DNA from: Pempheris klunzingeri
Lineage: Eukaryota; Chordata; Actinopteri; Acropomatiformes; Pempheridae
DNA length: 64,000 nucleotides
NCBI RefSeq assembly: GCF_042242105.1
Contig: NC_092014.1
Location: 5,243,874 to 5,307,873, forward strand
Direction: 5' to 3'
Shown here: positions 50,791 through 62,591 of the stretch, in pieces
How positions within the stretch are numbered: position 1 is the first letter of the stretch
Layout of the letters: each line of letters opens with the position of its first letter
Position numbers and translations under genes: made by a program
The notes under the pieces: model-generated
The model's database searches: none
What the model was told of the DNA's origin: nothing
The model's input: only the letters and a program-made list of their open reading frames with translations

Positions 50791-53360
50791 ATGTTGTTGG
50801 CAGAAGTTGGATGTGTGTTCATGGGTTTCATCCTGTGCAGCTCAGGTATTAATGATTATTACTTTATATCCATTACATATTCCTGTTAATAACTGATATT
50901 AATATAATTGATAGTTGATTGTAATTGATAGATGTTTTTACTTGAGTTTATTGAGTTACTAAAGCTAAAGCTAAAGTTAATTATGTTACTATTTTAACCT
51001 GCATTAACACCTTAAAGAACATTGTGTAAAAAAATCAGTCCTCTCTAAGATTTTTATCACAGATCAATATGGAATATTAGGATGAGAATCAGGTTTGCTG
51101 CAAAGGGAGGTTTCACAATAAAAGGAATTTATAGAAATAGAAGTAAAAACAAAACAAGAACCGCAAGTCAAGAAACATACCTACACTCCTCACAAAAAGT
51201 TAGGGATATTCAGCTTTCAGGTGAAATTTCAGGATGAACCTAAAATGCATTCGAACCTTTCCAGGTGAACTTAATGTGACCTTCTCTAAACTTTTGAATG
51301 CACATGTCCAACTGTTAAGTGTCTCAGTACTTTCTGCACAAGTTGCTGTTCTCTAACAAGAAGCTTAACAGCAACATTCACAACAGGTTTGATCCATGAA
51401 TCCACCAATACATTTCCTGCTTCAGTTAGAATTGGTATTTAAACAGTCCTCCTCATCATGCTGTTCACATTCTGACATCATGAGACCAAGACGACACCTA
51501 ACAGTTGATCAGCAGCACCTCAACACTGGAGGCTTCAAACAGGAAGTCCTCAGACGGAGGTGTTCACTGAGCTTAGAGGGTCACAGAGTGTCATCAGGAG
51601 GTTGGAACAGTGATACAGAGACTGGAAGAGTCACAGAAAGGAGAGGAGTGGACGTCCTTTGGCCACATCCCAATTTATTGAGACACTGAACATGTTTTGT
51701 TGTGGTATACCTACCACCGTTGTTAGATTTTCTTCAAATAAATTGTTTAAGATGAATAAAACTACCATTGCATGCTTCTACTTAAATGCCCTACTTTCAT
51801 GATATAATATCACTGTAGCATTCACTTTTTACATTTTCCATATATTTCACCTGAAAGTCGAATATCCCTAACTTTTTGTGAGTAGTGTATAAAAATAATT
51901 TACAGTATGAAAAATAGATGTAGAATAGATGTGCAATTTGTTTTTTAAAAGAAATGAAAAAGCTGTAACATTTGTGCAAAATATTGAACATAGAATGTAT
52001 GAAGTATATTACTAAGCAATAGAAAGGCATGTGTTTTTCAAATTGTTGTCTTCTCTTAAAGGGCTTCACAGACAAGCAAACAGCATCTGTGCTTTAAAAG
52101 GTTCATCAGTGGATCTGTCCTGCACAGCTGAACATCCCACTTCAGGCATGAAATGGTACACTGTACACTGGGATGAATACGAAATTGTTCACAAAGAGAT
52201 CTCTGCAGACGGAAGTCGTGCATCGTACAACATGTCTGAAGAGAGTAACTTCACTCTAACGATCAACGACCTAAGAGAGAGTGATGCAAACATTTACAGC
52301 TGCAGAGACAGTACAGCTAGATTGGAAAACTCCTGGGTCAGAAGAATTCAGCTCCATGTTGCAGGTACAGTGGCTGCCTTTGTTACTTACAAAGAATCGG
52401 ATCATTTTATGAGATTTGATTTTGTCATGACATCGTGTCAGACCTGCAGGTGAAGGTGATTCCTTCCACAGAGGGACTGACAGTAACACTGATGTGCAGC
52501 ACCAGCTGTCCTCTGACTGAAAACCCTGCAGCCTACATCTGGTACAAGAACAGACAGTTTCTCTATCAGGACTGGTCTCCCTGGTACCAGCAGCTGGTCA
52601 GCAGTGAGGAGGCAGCCACATACTCCTGTGCTGTCAGAGGCTACGAGGATCTCAGAGCCCCTGAAGTCTCCGTGGGTGAGTCACAACGTTATGCATCTTA
52701 TGTAACAAAAAACTAAGCCTGTGAAAAACTGTGACTAAAAATGCAAAAATGCCGTATTTCTGTCCAGATTCTGTCACATCGAGCTGCTTCAGTGTGACCT
52801 ATGCTAAAGGGAGGATGTGTTCATATAAGCAGACATCAGAGGATGAACCCTGCTCCATCACATATCCAACAGGTTACTTTTTACACAAACACAAGCACAA
52901 CTCCTGGAACCCCTCACCCCACACCAAAGATATGCCAACTTCACCCAGGACAGCTGTACACTGTGTGTGTGTACAGATGTAATGATAATACATACTAATA
53001 CTAACAAATATCAGACCTAGTTAATCAGCCAGTTCTGGTTATATCTTTGCCTTCTTTAAAAATGACAACAACAAAAAACACACACACAATTACCATCATT
53101 AACATTCTGCATTTTTTTTCAAACTATCTCTCAACAGAGGTACATGTTCAACAGACACCTTCAGAGGGATACATCACACTGAACTGTGCCACCAGCTGTC
53201 CTCTGACTGATCCTCAAACCACCTATAGGTGGTACCAGAACGGGCAATTATACACACATGTTAATAGTCAACATTATTTAGTTTCCCCCTCCGTGAATAG
53301 ACTTTCCTGCGCTGTAAATGGCCACGAGGATCTGCTCTCTGCTCAATCCTGTGAGTATGA

Positions 53361-53450
<90 letters not shown>

Positions 53451-55421
53451 TACTGCAAATATCCTGATGTTTTTTGTGTATTATCTGCTCATATCCAAAT
53501 GATGCATTCATATTCACTTGCATCCCTAATACCTGCACACTCGGTTATGCCATAGTTACAATGGCATTATGTAGAGGATGTTTTTAAAGAGTTAATTTAA
53601 TAGTTAGTTTTTACAATTTACTGCAGCAGTCAAATGAACATTCATCCATTCTGCCAAAATCACTTTGCGGTCAGTCTTGTCAGTTAATATCTACGCTTAA
53701 GTCTTAACATCAATCAAGTATCTTTCTGTTTTTCATCTATATTTCAGGTGCTGAGGCGCAGAGGTGCTGGAGTGTGAATTATGTCAGAAGGAGAATCTGT
53801 GCTCTGCGAGGGTCCTCGGTGAACATTTCCAGTGAATACTCATATACCAACAGCTTGCCGCTCAGGTCTAAAACATGGTATAAAAGAAAGAGAAATGCCA
53901 AGGCGGATGCTGAAGAGCTGATTCAGGCTGCAGGTCGTGTGCAGTTTAATGACGAGGCGAAGAACCAACACATCCTGAGAATTGAAAATCTGCAGAGGAC
54001 AGACTCTGCAGAATATGCATTCAGACTCCTGACAGTTGAAGGAACTCCAAGACAGTCTGATTTACCTGGAGTGACTTTGGTTGTGACAGGTAATTCTTTA
54101 GAATAATGAATGGAGAGTTTGTCGCTCCCTCTCTGTGTATTTGCAGCAGTAAGAGTGGCTAAAATGAACTCAACACCACCTCAAAATTATAGGTTTTTTC
54201 CTTGTTGGATACACAGTATACACAGAGACAGTAATGTTGGTTCAGCTGGGTATTTCAAGCTAGGGGAAAACACAGGCCTGCTGTCAGTGGGTGTTAAAGG
54301 AATAGTTCAACAATTTGGGAAATATGCTCAATCGAATCCCGGCAGAGAGTTACATGAGGAGATTGATACCACTCTCATGTCTGTCCATAACATAGAAATT
54401 TACATCAAGTAACTCACAGAATTAACCGGCCACACCTGACATTGTTAGCGCTCCTCTCGTCCCATTGAAGAGCACTGGCTGGCAGAATCCGTGTATTTTG
54501 CCAGCCTGGTTGTCAGAAGAGAGTCAATCTCAGGCGTGACCAAACCATTTTTGTCACTCACATAGTCCAATGTGCTGAATGCTCGCAGTGTATGTATGTG
54601 AGGTGGACAAAACCCAGTTGAGTACAGTAAAGGAAGGGTAAGGTTGATTATTATATATGCCTCTATAAGTAAGCAATCTAACCATGTTTCAGGTCTGAAA
54701 GTGACGTTCACTCCCTCTTCAGTGGTGTCAGAAGGCCAGAGAGTCACAGTGACCTGCAGTACCAGCTGTCCTCTCACCCACAACACAAACTACATCTGGA
54801 GCTTGAACGGTCGACCTCTGAACCTGCAAGAGACCCAAAACAAACACCTGGTTCTGGATCCAGTCGGCAGTCAGCATGCAGGAAACTACGTCTGTGCTGT
54901 CGAAACCCACAAACAACTCAACATCAGCTCATATGAAAGGACTCTCATTGTTGAAGGTGGGCATAGTTTTTCATTTTTACTCAAGTGTTTTAAGGTAATA
55001 GAAGTACACTTTAATTTCAGTTTTAGAGTGTGTCCGACCAGTAACAAATCTTATACCCATCCCTTTCCAGCTATGTGGAAAACTACGGCAATAATAAATG
55101 CAGTAAGACTGATAGTTGCATTACTGATCCCAATTCCTCTACTTGTCTTCCACCTGTGGATGAGGTAAAAGTTTAGATGTACTTCCTGTCATCAATGTTG
55201 TCTTTCTGCTTTGTTGAGTAACAATAATAATTTTGCACTGTCTGACCAAAACAAAACCAGGAAGACACTGACCTCCACCACTGCGCCTAATGACAAAGGT
55301 GAAAGGTGAGCACAGAATCTGAAGGCTAGAAACCTAATGTGTGTGTGTGTGTGTGTGTGTGTGCGTTTCTGTGTCATCATCTCTGCTTTCTGTGCTCTGC
55401 AGATCAACTCGTTATATTTGA
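50791..55421 (+). CDS. CD22/sialoadhesin-like Ig-superfamily receptor, copy A (Ig-A)
   Basis: A predicted 557-residue type I receptor from ten exons: 50791-50845, 52062-52364, 52442-52675, 52768-52872, 53138-53350, 53748-54089, 54693-54956, 55071-55164, 55261-55305 and 55403-55421. Junctions are GT-AG, and extracellular exons are all phase 1-1. Order: signal (1-19), V-like with SCTAEHP...YSC, C2 with MCSTSC...YSCAV, a 35-residue V-remnant exon, C2 with NCATSC...LSCAV, V-like (305-417), C2 with TCSTSC...YVCAV, and a membrane segment at about 513-536. The tail is short and has no ITIM. In the second V-like domain the B-strand Cys is Ser (NISSEYS; NISCDYS in copy B) and the F-strand YxC is YAF. 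The start is placed by analogy with copy B; an in-frame ATG exists at 50641. Its closest recalled relatives are teleost CD22-like genes. Ligand unknown. Confidence 0.8.
51182..51889. mobile_element. Tc1/mariner-like non-autonomous element in Ig-A intron 1
   Basis: 708 bp with ~45-bp terminal inverted repeats. The left end is tacactcctcacaaaaagtt; the right end is its near reverse complement, ending agtagtgta. TA dinucleotides lie at the ends. A short frame inside (51480-51689) resembles the helix-turn-helix start of a Tc1-like transposase. The rest of the transposase is missing, so the element is internally deleted. Confidence 0.75.
53361..53450. repeat. (ATCT)n microsatellite next to a splice donor
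   Basis: About 22 perfect ATCT units that begin only about 10 bases after the exon 5 donor of Ig-A (gtgagtatga). The homologous intron of Ig-B has the same donor but no repeat. Confidence 0.95.
54299..54415 (+). mobile_element. TIR (MITE-like) element fragment in Ig-A intron 6
   Basis: Starts aaaggaatagttcaacaatt and continues through agagttacatgaggagattg and ataccactctcatgtctgt, matching the family left end at 35751 and 18361. The right end is not clear. Confidence 0.6.
55340..55362. repeat. (GT)n microsatellite in Ig-A intron 9
   Basis: About 11 GT units, 40 bases upstream of the last acceptor of Ig-A. Confidence 0.9.
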
Positions 55422-55694
55422 GCACATCATTCCTGTTCATCAACCCTGTGATCGCAGCAACCAAAGCACCATGTGTCTGACTGGGTTTTTGCTAATTTAC
55501 AACGTCTGTCTTGTTTATCTAGAGCCCTTCTGTTTCTTAGCAAAGATGTGCAACTTGAATAACACAGGATTTACATTCTTTATGTGGACAGAGAAGCTAA
55601 TATTGTTTTGTGTCGTCTGCATGTGTGCATAGGCAGTGCTTAAATGTTAGCCATAACAAGGTAATATTTCTTCTGCTCTCAAGTTTTCAGTACT

Positions 55695-55700
55695 AATAAA
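55695..55700 (+). terminator. Polyadenylation signal of Ig-A
   Basis: AATAAA 274 bases after the Ig-A stop codon. Another AATAAA follows at about 55765. Confidence 0.5.
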
Positions 55701-55721
55701 GCAGCATGAATACTTCACTGT

Positions 55722-58040
55722 AAGGTGTGTTTTAATGATGCTGCTGCTGCATTAACAGTGTGAAAATAAATACAGAAATTTTGCTTTTGAATCACAGTGA
55801 TCACAATGATCACAGATTTTGAGATGCACACACAAAGCAGGTTAAGTGGCTGAAGCTGCTATTTTATTATATTCTGTTCTGTGACTGTTGAGCTCTGGAA
55901 GTATAGAGTGCTGCAGGAATGAGTCCAAAAACCCAGAAATAAGTAAGCATTTGGAACATTTTTGCAGTCCCTTGTCTCAAAGTCAGCGAGTCTTTTTTGG
56001 GTGAATTTTTGGCTTAAGAGATTTTCACATTCTGTTCTCTGACATAAAATAAGTCATTAAATACCCCTCTCTTTAAGTTTGAATCTTTTATGTGTCTTAA
56101 TAGAGGCGGTTGCTAACAAGCGGCTCAGTGAGACTACAGAGGTTGTCGGGGGACGGACACTGATTTAATTACTCCTTTACAGTCGCCAGTTGTTTTTGAT
56201 ACTCACACTCTTGCAGACTATTCTAACTCAACCTTTCCAACTTCATCAATTTATTGTATTTTACAGTCCTAGCTTTTTCAAATGCCATGTAGTTTATTGG
56301 TGGTGAATTAGAAGTGTCACCACTACCGGCAATGATGTCACAGTGTCCTGAAGCGCACTGTGCATGTGTGCGGCGAGGGAAAGAGTTAAACTGCTGGAGG
56401 TCAGCAAAAACAGGATTTTCAAGGGGTGTCGAGCTGCTCACTGCAAACTTATAAAACACTCTCACTTAGTTCACCGCTTAAAGTACTCAATACATCTCCA
56501 TCTAGTGGCGGTAGAAATAAAGTCAGGGGATCACTAAAATCTTTAGTTATGAGAACTATGAATGTCCGCACCAGATTGGATCACATCCAATAGTTTTTGA
56601 TATTTCACTCACATTTTGGTGTACCAGATACTGCCATCCACAGAGCCTTACTTTTCTAAAGCTATGGCAGAGAGGCCTTCAGTTTTAGATTACTTCATTT
56701 GCACTGTATTGCCCAGTCAATACACCAATTACCAATATGCTGCACATTAATGAGCTGAAGACTTGATATACAAACACTCTCCATAAATGAATCCCACCAT
56801 TTAAGTTCTTACATTAATTGTACTGCACTGTGACTGTGAGCTGTGCCCCTCTGGTGGGATTGAGATCCATTCAGTTTCTCTCACTGACTTTCTCTAGTGG
56901 TTTAAGTGGGGACCTACAATTGGAGTTATGGAGAACCAGCTCAGTCTGACTACTTAACTGTTTTTATCACAACACCTTATAACCTTTTACTTTATATGAC
57001 TGTGAAAACATTGAAATGTGCACAACAAATGATATTGCATTAAAACTGATCTGACCTAAGCACAAATTTTGGTTAGTTGATGTGGGTTATTAGAATCAAC
57101 CAAAAGATAAATGGAAAATTTAAATAGATTATCGGTCTATTAAAAAGGCATTGTGACACTTTACAATGAGAATGGCATGACAAGATTACAACAAAAACGT
57201 TGTGGTTGTTCTTGTCACAGAAATATATAGAAATATAGTGAGAACATGTAGTCTAGATACATACAGAGATACTGGAAGAAAATCAAACATGTTGGACATT
57301 TTCACAGCCAATTGCTGTAATATTCAGAAGACAATTTCTAAGTCTAAAGTCTGTGAATTTATGAGAAAAAAAAACTGAATTCAACCTTGTAGACTCGGGC
57401 AGTAAAGGGAATGCACGGTTGTGAAGATGGTGATTCTGGTCTAAAAACATGAGTATTTCCTTATTGCTAAATCTGACTACAAAGTATAATTTGATGAGGC
57501 ATAAAACATGGCAAGTGGCGGCATCTGGTATGAGGAGGTTGATCCAGCCTTGCCGTGTGAATCAATGTGGTTTCTTAATAAAAAAGAAAACAAAATTACA
57601 GGTTTTTCTCATAAATTTGTAACTTTAATGTCAGAGAATGTGTTTTTTGGGGTTGTTTTTTGTTTTTTTTTACAGATTTATGACTTTACAATCTCAGAGA
57701 ATGAAAACAAATTTGTTTTTCTCATAAATGTGTCAGTTTGTGTCTTACATAACTTTATGACAGCAAACAGATGGCTTCACATGAACTTTTAAGAGATCAG
57801 TTGGGTTACATCCACAGCTTCCGCCTCTTATTGCTGCACCACAAACCAACAGGAAATAAGACTTCCTTTACTTACCTATACTGACTCTGCTCTCACTCTG
57901 ATAATTCTGATAACATCATGCCACAGTTTAATACTTGTGTAAATATGTTAAAGGTCAAAATGTGAGCAGATAAAAGTCATAACTGCCTTTAGAGGGAATC
58001 AAGATTTTTTCCTGCAAAACATTAAACAAATGTTGTTTTT
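55722..58040. other. Intergenic between Ig-A and Ig-B
   Basis: No exon was recognised. It carries family C repeat copy 2 (56500-56660). AT-rich otherwise. Confidence 0.6.
56500..56660 (+). repeat. Dispersed repeat, family C (copy 2)
   Basis: Contains gtcaggggatcactaaaatc, actatgaatgtcc, tttttgatattt and a 'actgccatccac' end, parallel to 22395-22545. Confidence 0.55.
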
Positions 58041-58041
58041 A

Positions 58042-58130
58042 TTAGATTCAACTTTATTGTCAATGCTCAGAGTGCAAGCACTGAGAGAACAAACTGCAGA
58101 GATGCTCCGAGATACTTGTAGAGGATTTCA
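58042..58130 (+). mobile_element. Short retroposon-like fragment upstream of Ig-B
   Basis: Begins ttagattcaactttattgtc followed by aatgctcagagtgcaagcac, a common teleost interspersed sequence. It lies about 200 bases before the Ig-B start. Confidence 0.5.
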
Positions 58131-58333
58131 GAATCAGTTGATCACTGAGAGAGGAAGGAAGAGACATTTGGATCTCAGAGCTGCAGGGTGTTTGTCCACC
58201 TCCCTCTGACCAACAGGCCACTCTGTCCTCTTCAGCCTCTCTTATAAGACTACCCTCAGTTTTTTGACAGGTGAGAGGCAGAAATAATCAAATAAAACAT
58301 TTTCTGATTAGAAACTAAGGGACTGCAGCAGCC

Positions 58334-61300
58334 ATGCTTTATGCTGGATGTGTTTTTCTGGATTTAATCCTCTACATCTCAGGTAAGATTTATTATTTAC
58401 TTCTTATACAATTCTAAACTATAATCACTATATGTATGGTTATACGTGTGATTATTAACTGTAATCTGTTAAAAACAAAGGAGTGGATGAAATCTTTTAT
58501 ATGAGGGGAAGAGTTAAACTATGTCAACTAAAAAGTGAACACACTTTACAAACATTTTAAAGAAAACATTGCATATCCTACTACTGGATGGAGCTCTTCA
58601 AATTTCCTTATGTACTGTATATCATACTGTCATGATTAGTAAACATCAAATATTTAAATGGTATCAATTTGTCCAGATGTTTGCTAATATTATCTTCTGT
58701 TTAAGGGGTTCATGGACAAGCAAACAGCATCTGTGCCTTAAAAGGTTCATCAGTGGATCTGCCCTGCTCGGCTGAACATCCCACTTCAACCATGAAATGG
58801 TACACTGTGCACAGGAATGCCTCCACGTATGTTCATGATAAGATTTCTGCAAATGGAGGTCGAGTATCGAACAACATGTCTGAAGAGAGCAACTACACGC
58901 TAACAATTAATGATCTGAAAGAGAGCGATGCAAAATTTTACTGCTGCAGAGAAACTGACGACCCAGAGCCCTGCTGGCACAACGGAACTGAGCTCTATGT
59001 TACAGGTACAGTGGCTGCCACATAACTATCACTTTAAGACTGACTTTAGAATATGACTTCTTATTTTATTCACCATCATGTCAGACCTGCAGGTGAAGGT
59101 GATTCCTTCCACAGAGGGACAGACAGTAACACTGATGTGCAGCACCAGCTGTCCTCTGACTGGAAACCCTGCAGCCTACATCTGGTACAAGAACAGACAG
59201 TTTCTCTATCAGGACTGGTCTCCCTGGTACCAGCAGCTGGTCAGCAGTGAGGAGGCAGCCACATACTCCTGTGCTGTCAGAGGCTACGAGGATCTCAGAG
59301 CCCCTGAAGTCTCCGTGGGTGAGTCACGTTAAGAAACCTCTTGCCCACCTAACATGTTATACTTTGAACAAAAGCTCAAACATTCATCTGAAACTTGACC
59401 AAAATGCTAAATCCTATGCTTTTGTCCAGATTCTGTCACATCGAGCTGCTTCAGTGTGACCTATGCTAAAGGGAGGATGTGTTCATATAAGCAGAAATCA
59501 GAGGATGAACCCTGCACCATCACATATCCAACAGGTTAGATTGCTCTAAACATATTGTATATATTGTACATACTTTTTGTTGTACATACTTTTTTATGTG
59601 TATATCTCTGTCCACTAGTTTATCATTTATTGCTTTTCTATTTCTGCTGCGCTCTTACTTCTCTTCTCTCACCAAATATATCTCAGTGACTGTGTATCAA
59701 TCTTCTCCCAACAGAGGTATATGTTCAAAGGACTGTGGAGAACTATGTCACACTGACTTGTGCCACCAACTGTCTTCTGACTGACCCTCAAGCTGCCTAT
59801 AGGTGGTACTTGAACAACCACTTACACAGTTCCTGTGAGAGTCAAGACATTACAGTTTTTAAGTCCTCTTCTGAATCCGCCTCTTGTGCTGTAAAAGGTC
59901 ACGAAGATCTGCATTCTGATGAATACTGTGAGTATGAGCCAACTTATCTTCTCATTTTCGCTTGTGGAATAGAGCATTTGTATCATTATCTGCATCCCAC
60001 ACGGGCAGTAAGAAAACTAATAATTTGAATAATGTTACCACCATATAAACATTGTGTATTACTACCAGTCTACATTATGCCACGAAATACTACAAGAAAA
60101 TGTAAATATACATAAGATTTTGTATTAAAAAAAATAGAGTCTGGTTAAAATGTAAATATAGATGTTACTAAAAAGTATTTAATTATTCTTTTCAGGTGTT
60201 AATGAAATGAAATGCTCGAGTGTGAATTATGTCAGCAGGAGGATCTGCGCCCTAGAGGGCGCCTCTGTGAACATTAGCTGTGACTACTCGGATCCCAACA
60301 GCAGGTTTTCCTATCAGAAATTATGGAATAAAGTAAACGGACATGATGAGGAGGACGCTGAAGAGATGATTGAGGCTGCAGGTCGCGTGGAGTATCATGA
60401 CGACATAAAAAAACACCACATACTGGCACTCCACAACCTGATGAAGAATGACTCAGGGGAATACAAATTCAGTGTCCACAGAATTAGCAAAAGTTGGAGA
60501 CTGTCTGATTTAGCAAGAGTGACTTTGATTGTTACAGGTAATACTTCAGTTTAAGTACCTGAATATTTTTCAGTAGGGAATCTGTTGCTCTTGCTTCATG
60601 AGATAACACTTGCTACATAGGACAGAAAAATTATCTAAAGGTGGCATGCTTCCAAAAAATGTTTTCTCCTTCTATCCCCATGATAACTGTGCCTCAGATT
60701 AATCCATCAGAGTGTTTAACCAACAGTAAATTACATTAATTTATTTGTTAACTTACATATTTCAGTTTTCTTTTAATATTATTATTATTATTATTATTAT
60801 TATCAGTTTTCAGTGGCAGTTTGGTTAGGTTTAGGGGGGAAAAGGATCATTATTTGGGTTAGAATAACAAATCAAATGCATATATAAAAGGCAGTGTACA
60901 TTAAACACAAAATATCTTCTTTCCAACACAAACCCTGGTGTAAATAGCCACATTGCTTGTTTACACCCAGGTGCAAATAGTGTTGTTGACTACTTACACC
61001 TTGGTGCATAACATCTGCCTGTATCTATTCTCTCCCTGGAGTCCCAAAAACCTTTAAGTTTTTACAAAATGATGTAGCAATTACCTGTCAAGTGTTGTAG
61101 TTCATTATAAAATTATCTCAGTGCAATTGATATATTGTTAACTTTAAGAAATGTAAGAATTTGTAATAGGTCCTTGTTCTGCCTAAATATTGCATATTGT
61201 AAGACATCATATCTGATGGACACAAGTACACATGGTCGTGTATTTTCTATTGTGTTATAAAATATCCAATGCTAAATGGACTGTATATTGAGCTTTAACA

Positions 61301-62591
61301 CATTCACACATGAAGGATCTAATTGGATATTAGGAGAGTGTTCATTCACACTATAAGCAATGCTTTGGGAGCTCTCTGGGGTTCAGTGTGTTTACAGGAG
61401 TTGAGGATTGAACTGCCAATCTTCTGATTAGTGGGCGACCTGGTTTACTCTCTGAGCTAATAGGCACACACAAGCTTAGACAGGACATCTTTCGTGTTAA
61501 TTGATCTATGAAACCAATTTCCAGGCCTGAAAGTGACAATGACTCCCTCTTCAGTGGTGACAGAAGGCCAGAGAGCCACACTGACCTGCAGTACCAGCTG
61601 TCCTCTGCCCCACAACACAAACTACATCTGGTACTTGAACGGACGACCTCTGAACCTGCAACAGAACCAAAAAAAAAACCTGGTTCTGGACCCAGTCGGC
61701 AGTCAGCATGCAGGAAACTACTCCTGTGCTGTTGAAAGTCCCCAAAACATCAGCTCACACGAAAGAACTCTCAAAGTCAAACGTGAGCACAGCTTTAAAT
61801 TTTCATACAGTAACAGTTGTTTTGAAGCATGTTTACCATTGAAACTCAATCAAATGTCTCAATTTTTTTAATTCTCTGTGACATGTGTTGCATTAGTCAC
61901 CCATTCTTAATCTAATTTTGATTAAATGCATATCAATATAACTGTGTTCCCCTGTACAAAAAGACCCATGCCTTGTTAGAAGGAAAGTGAAGCCACAGTA
62001 AAGGCAGCAGGCAGACACTTTCAGTCCAGAGGATTGTGGAGATGAGGATTGAAGTACAGGGTCAAAGCCTTCAAGATACATTACTTACTTTCTTTGTATT
62101 GTTTTGAAATATGTTGCACTGATGACTCACATCTCCATCAATCTCTCTCCAGCTCGAGGGAAATCAGTGATGATAGGGAACGCAGTCAAACTGACTCTTT
62201 TATTGCTGATCCCGTCTGCTGCGTTTCTACTCTACCTAAAGATGAGGTAAATGACCGAATGAGAAAATCTGCTATTTCCATGATCGTACTCTCGTTTCCT
62301 GCATTCAAAGGCTTCTTGCTGACTTGATAAGTCTGTTATTAACATTAGTGATTTCATAATATGACCAATAAAATCCAGGAAGAAGAAAACTCTGCCTTCC
62401 ACCGCAGAGCTAAATGACAGAGTACAAACCGGACAGGTGAGTAGAAAACATGTTAGAAATGATAGAAATGACTGTTTCTGTTTTCTGTTCATCTGTCACC
62501 TGCTCTTTCTGCACATCAGGCGGACTCTGTGTATGAGAGCATCGCACTCGTAGCCACGACTCCCACACCAAACCAGGACCACACAGTGTAA
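58334..62591 (+). CDS. CD22/sialoadhesin-like Ig-superfamily receptor with ITIM-like tail, copy B (Ig-B)
   Basis: A predicted 574-residue type I receptor from ten exons: 58334-58382, 58706-59005, 59085-59318, 59430-59534, 59715-59927, 60196-60537, 61525-61782, 62153-62246, 62379-62436 and 62520-62591. All junctions are GT-AG with consistent phase. The layout equals Ig-A: signal, V-like (18-116), C2 (118-194), V-remnant (196-229), C2 (231-300), V-like (302-414), C2 (416-500), membrane segment about 508-529, and a basic RKKK stop-transfer. The last exon encodes S-V-Y-E-S-I (Tyr556), which fits the ITIM consensus [ILVS]xYxx[ILV]. ITIMs recruit SHP-type phosphatases, so an inhibitory leukocyte receptor is the likely role by family. 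The second V-like domain keeps the B-strand Cys but has YKF where YxC is expected, as in siglec-type V domains. Exons 3-6 and 8 are the same length as in Ig-A. Ligand unknown. Confidence 0.85.
60755..60960 (+). repeat. Dispersed repeat, family D (copy 2), with (TTA)n
   Basis: Contains cagttttcttttaatatt, a (TTA)n run at about 60778-60803, cagtttggttaggtttaggg and later tttacacccaggtg. It matches the repeat at 25060-25400 and lies in Ig-B intron 6. Confidence 0.6.

Noticed and set aside
51396-51689. Separate plus-strand gene in Ig-A intron 1
   Set aside because: The frame lies within the inverted repeats of a Tc1-like element and resembles a truncated transposase start.
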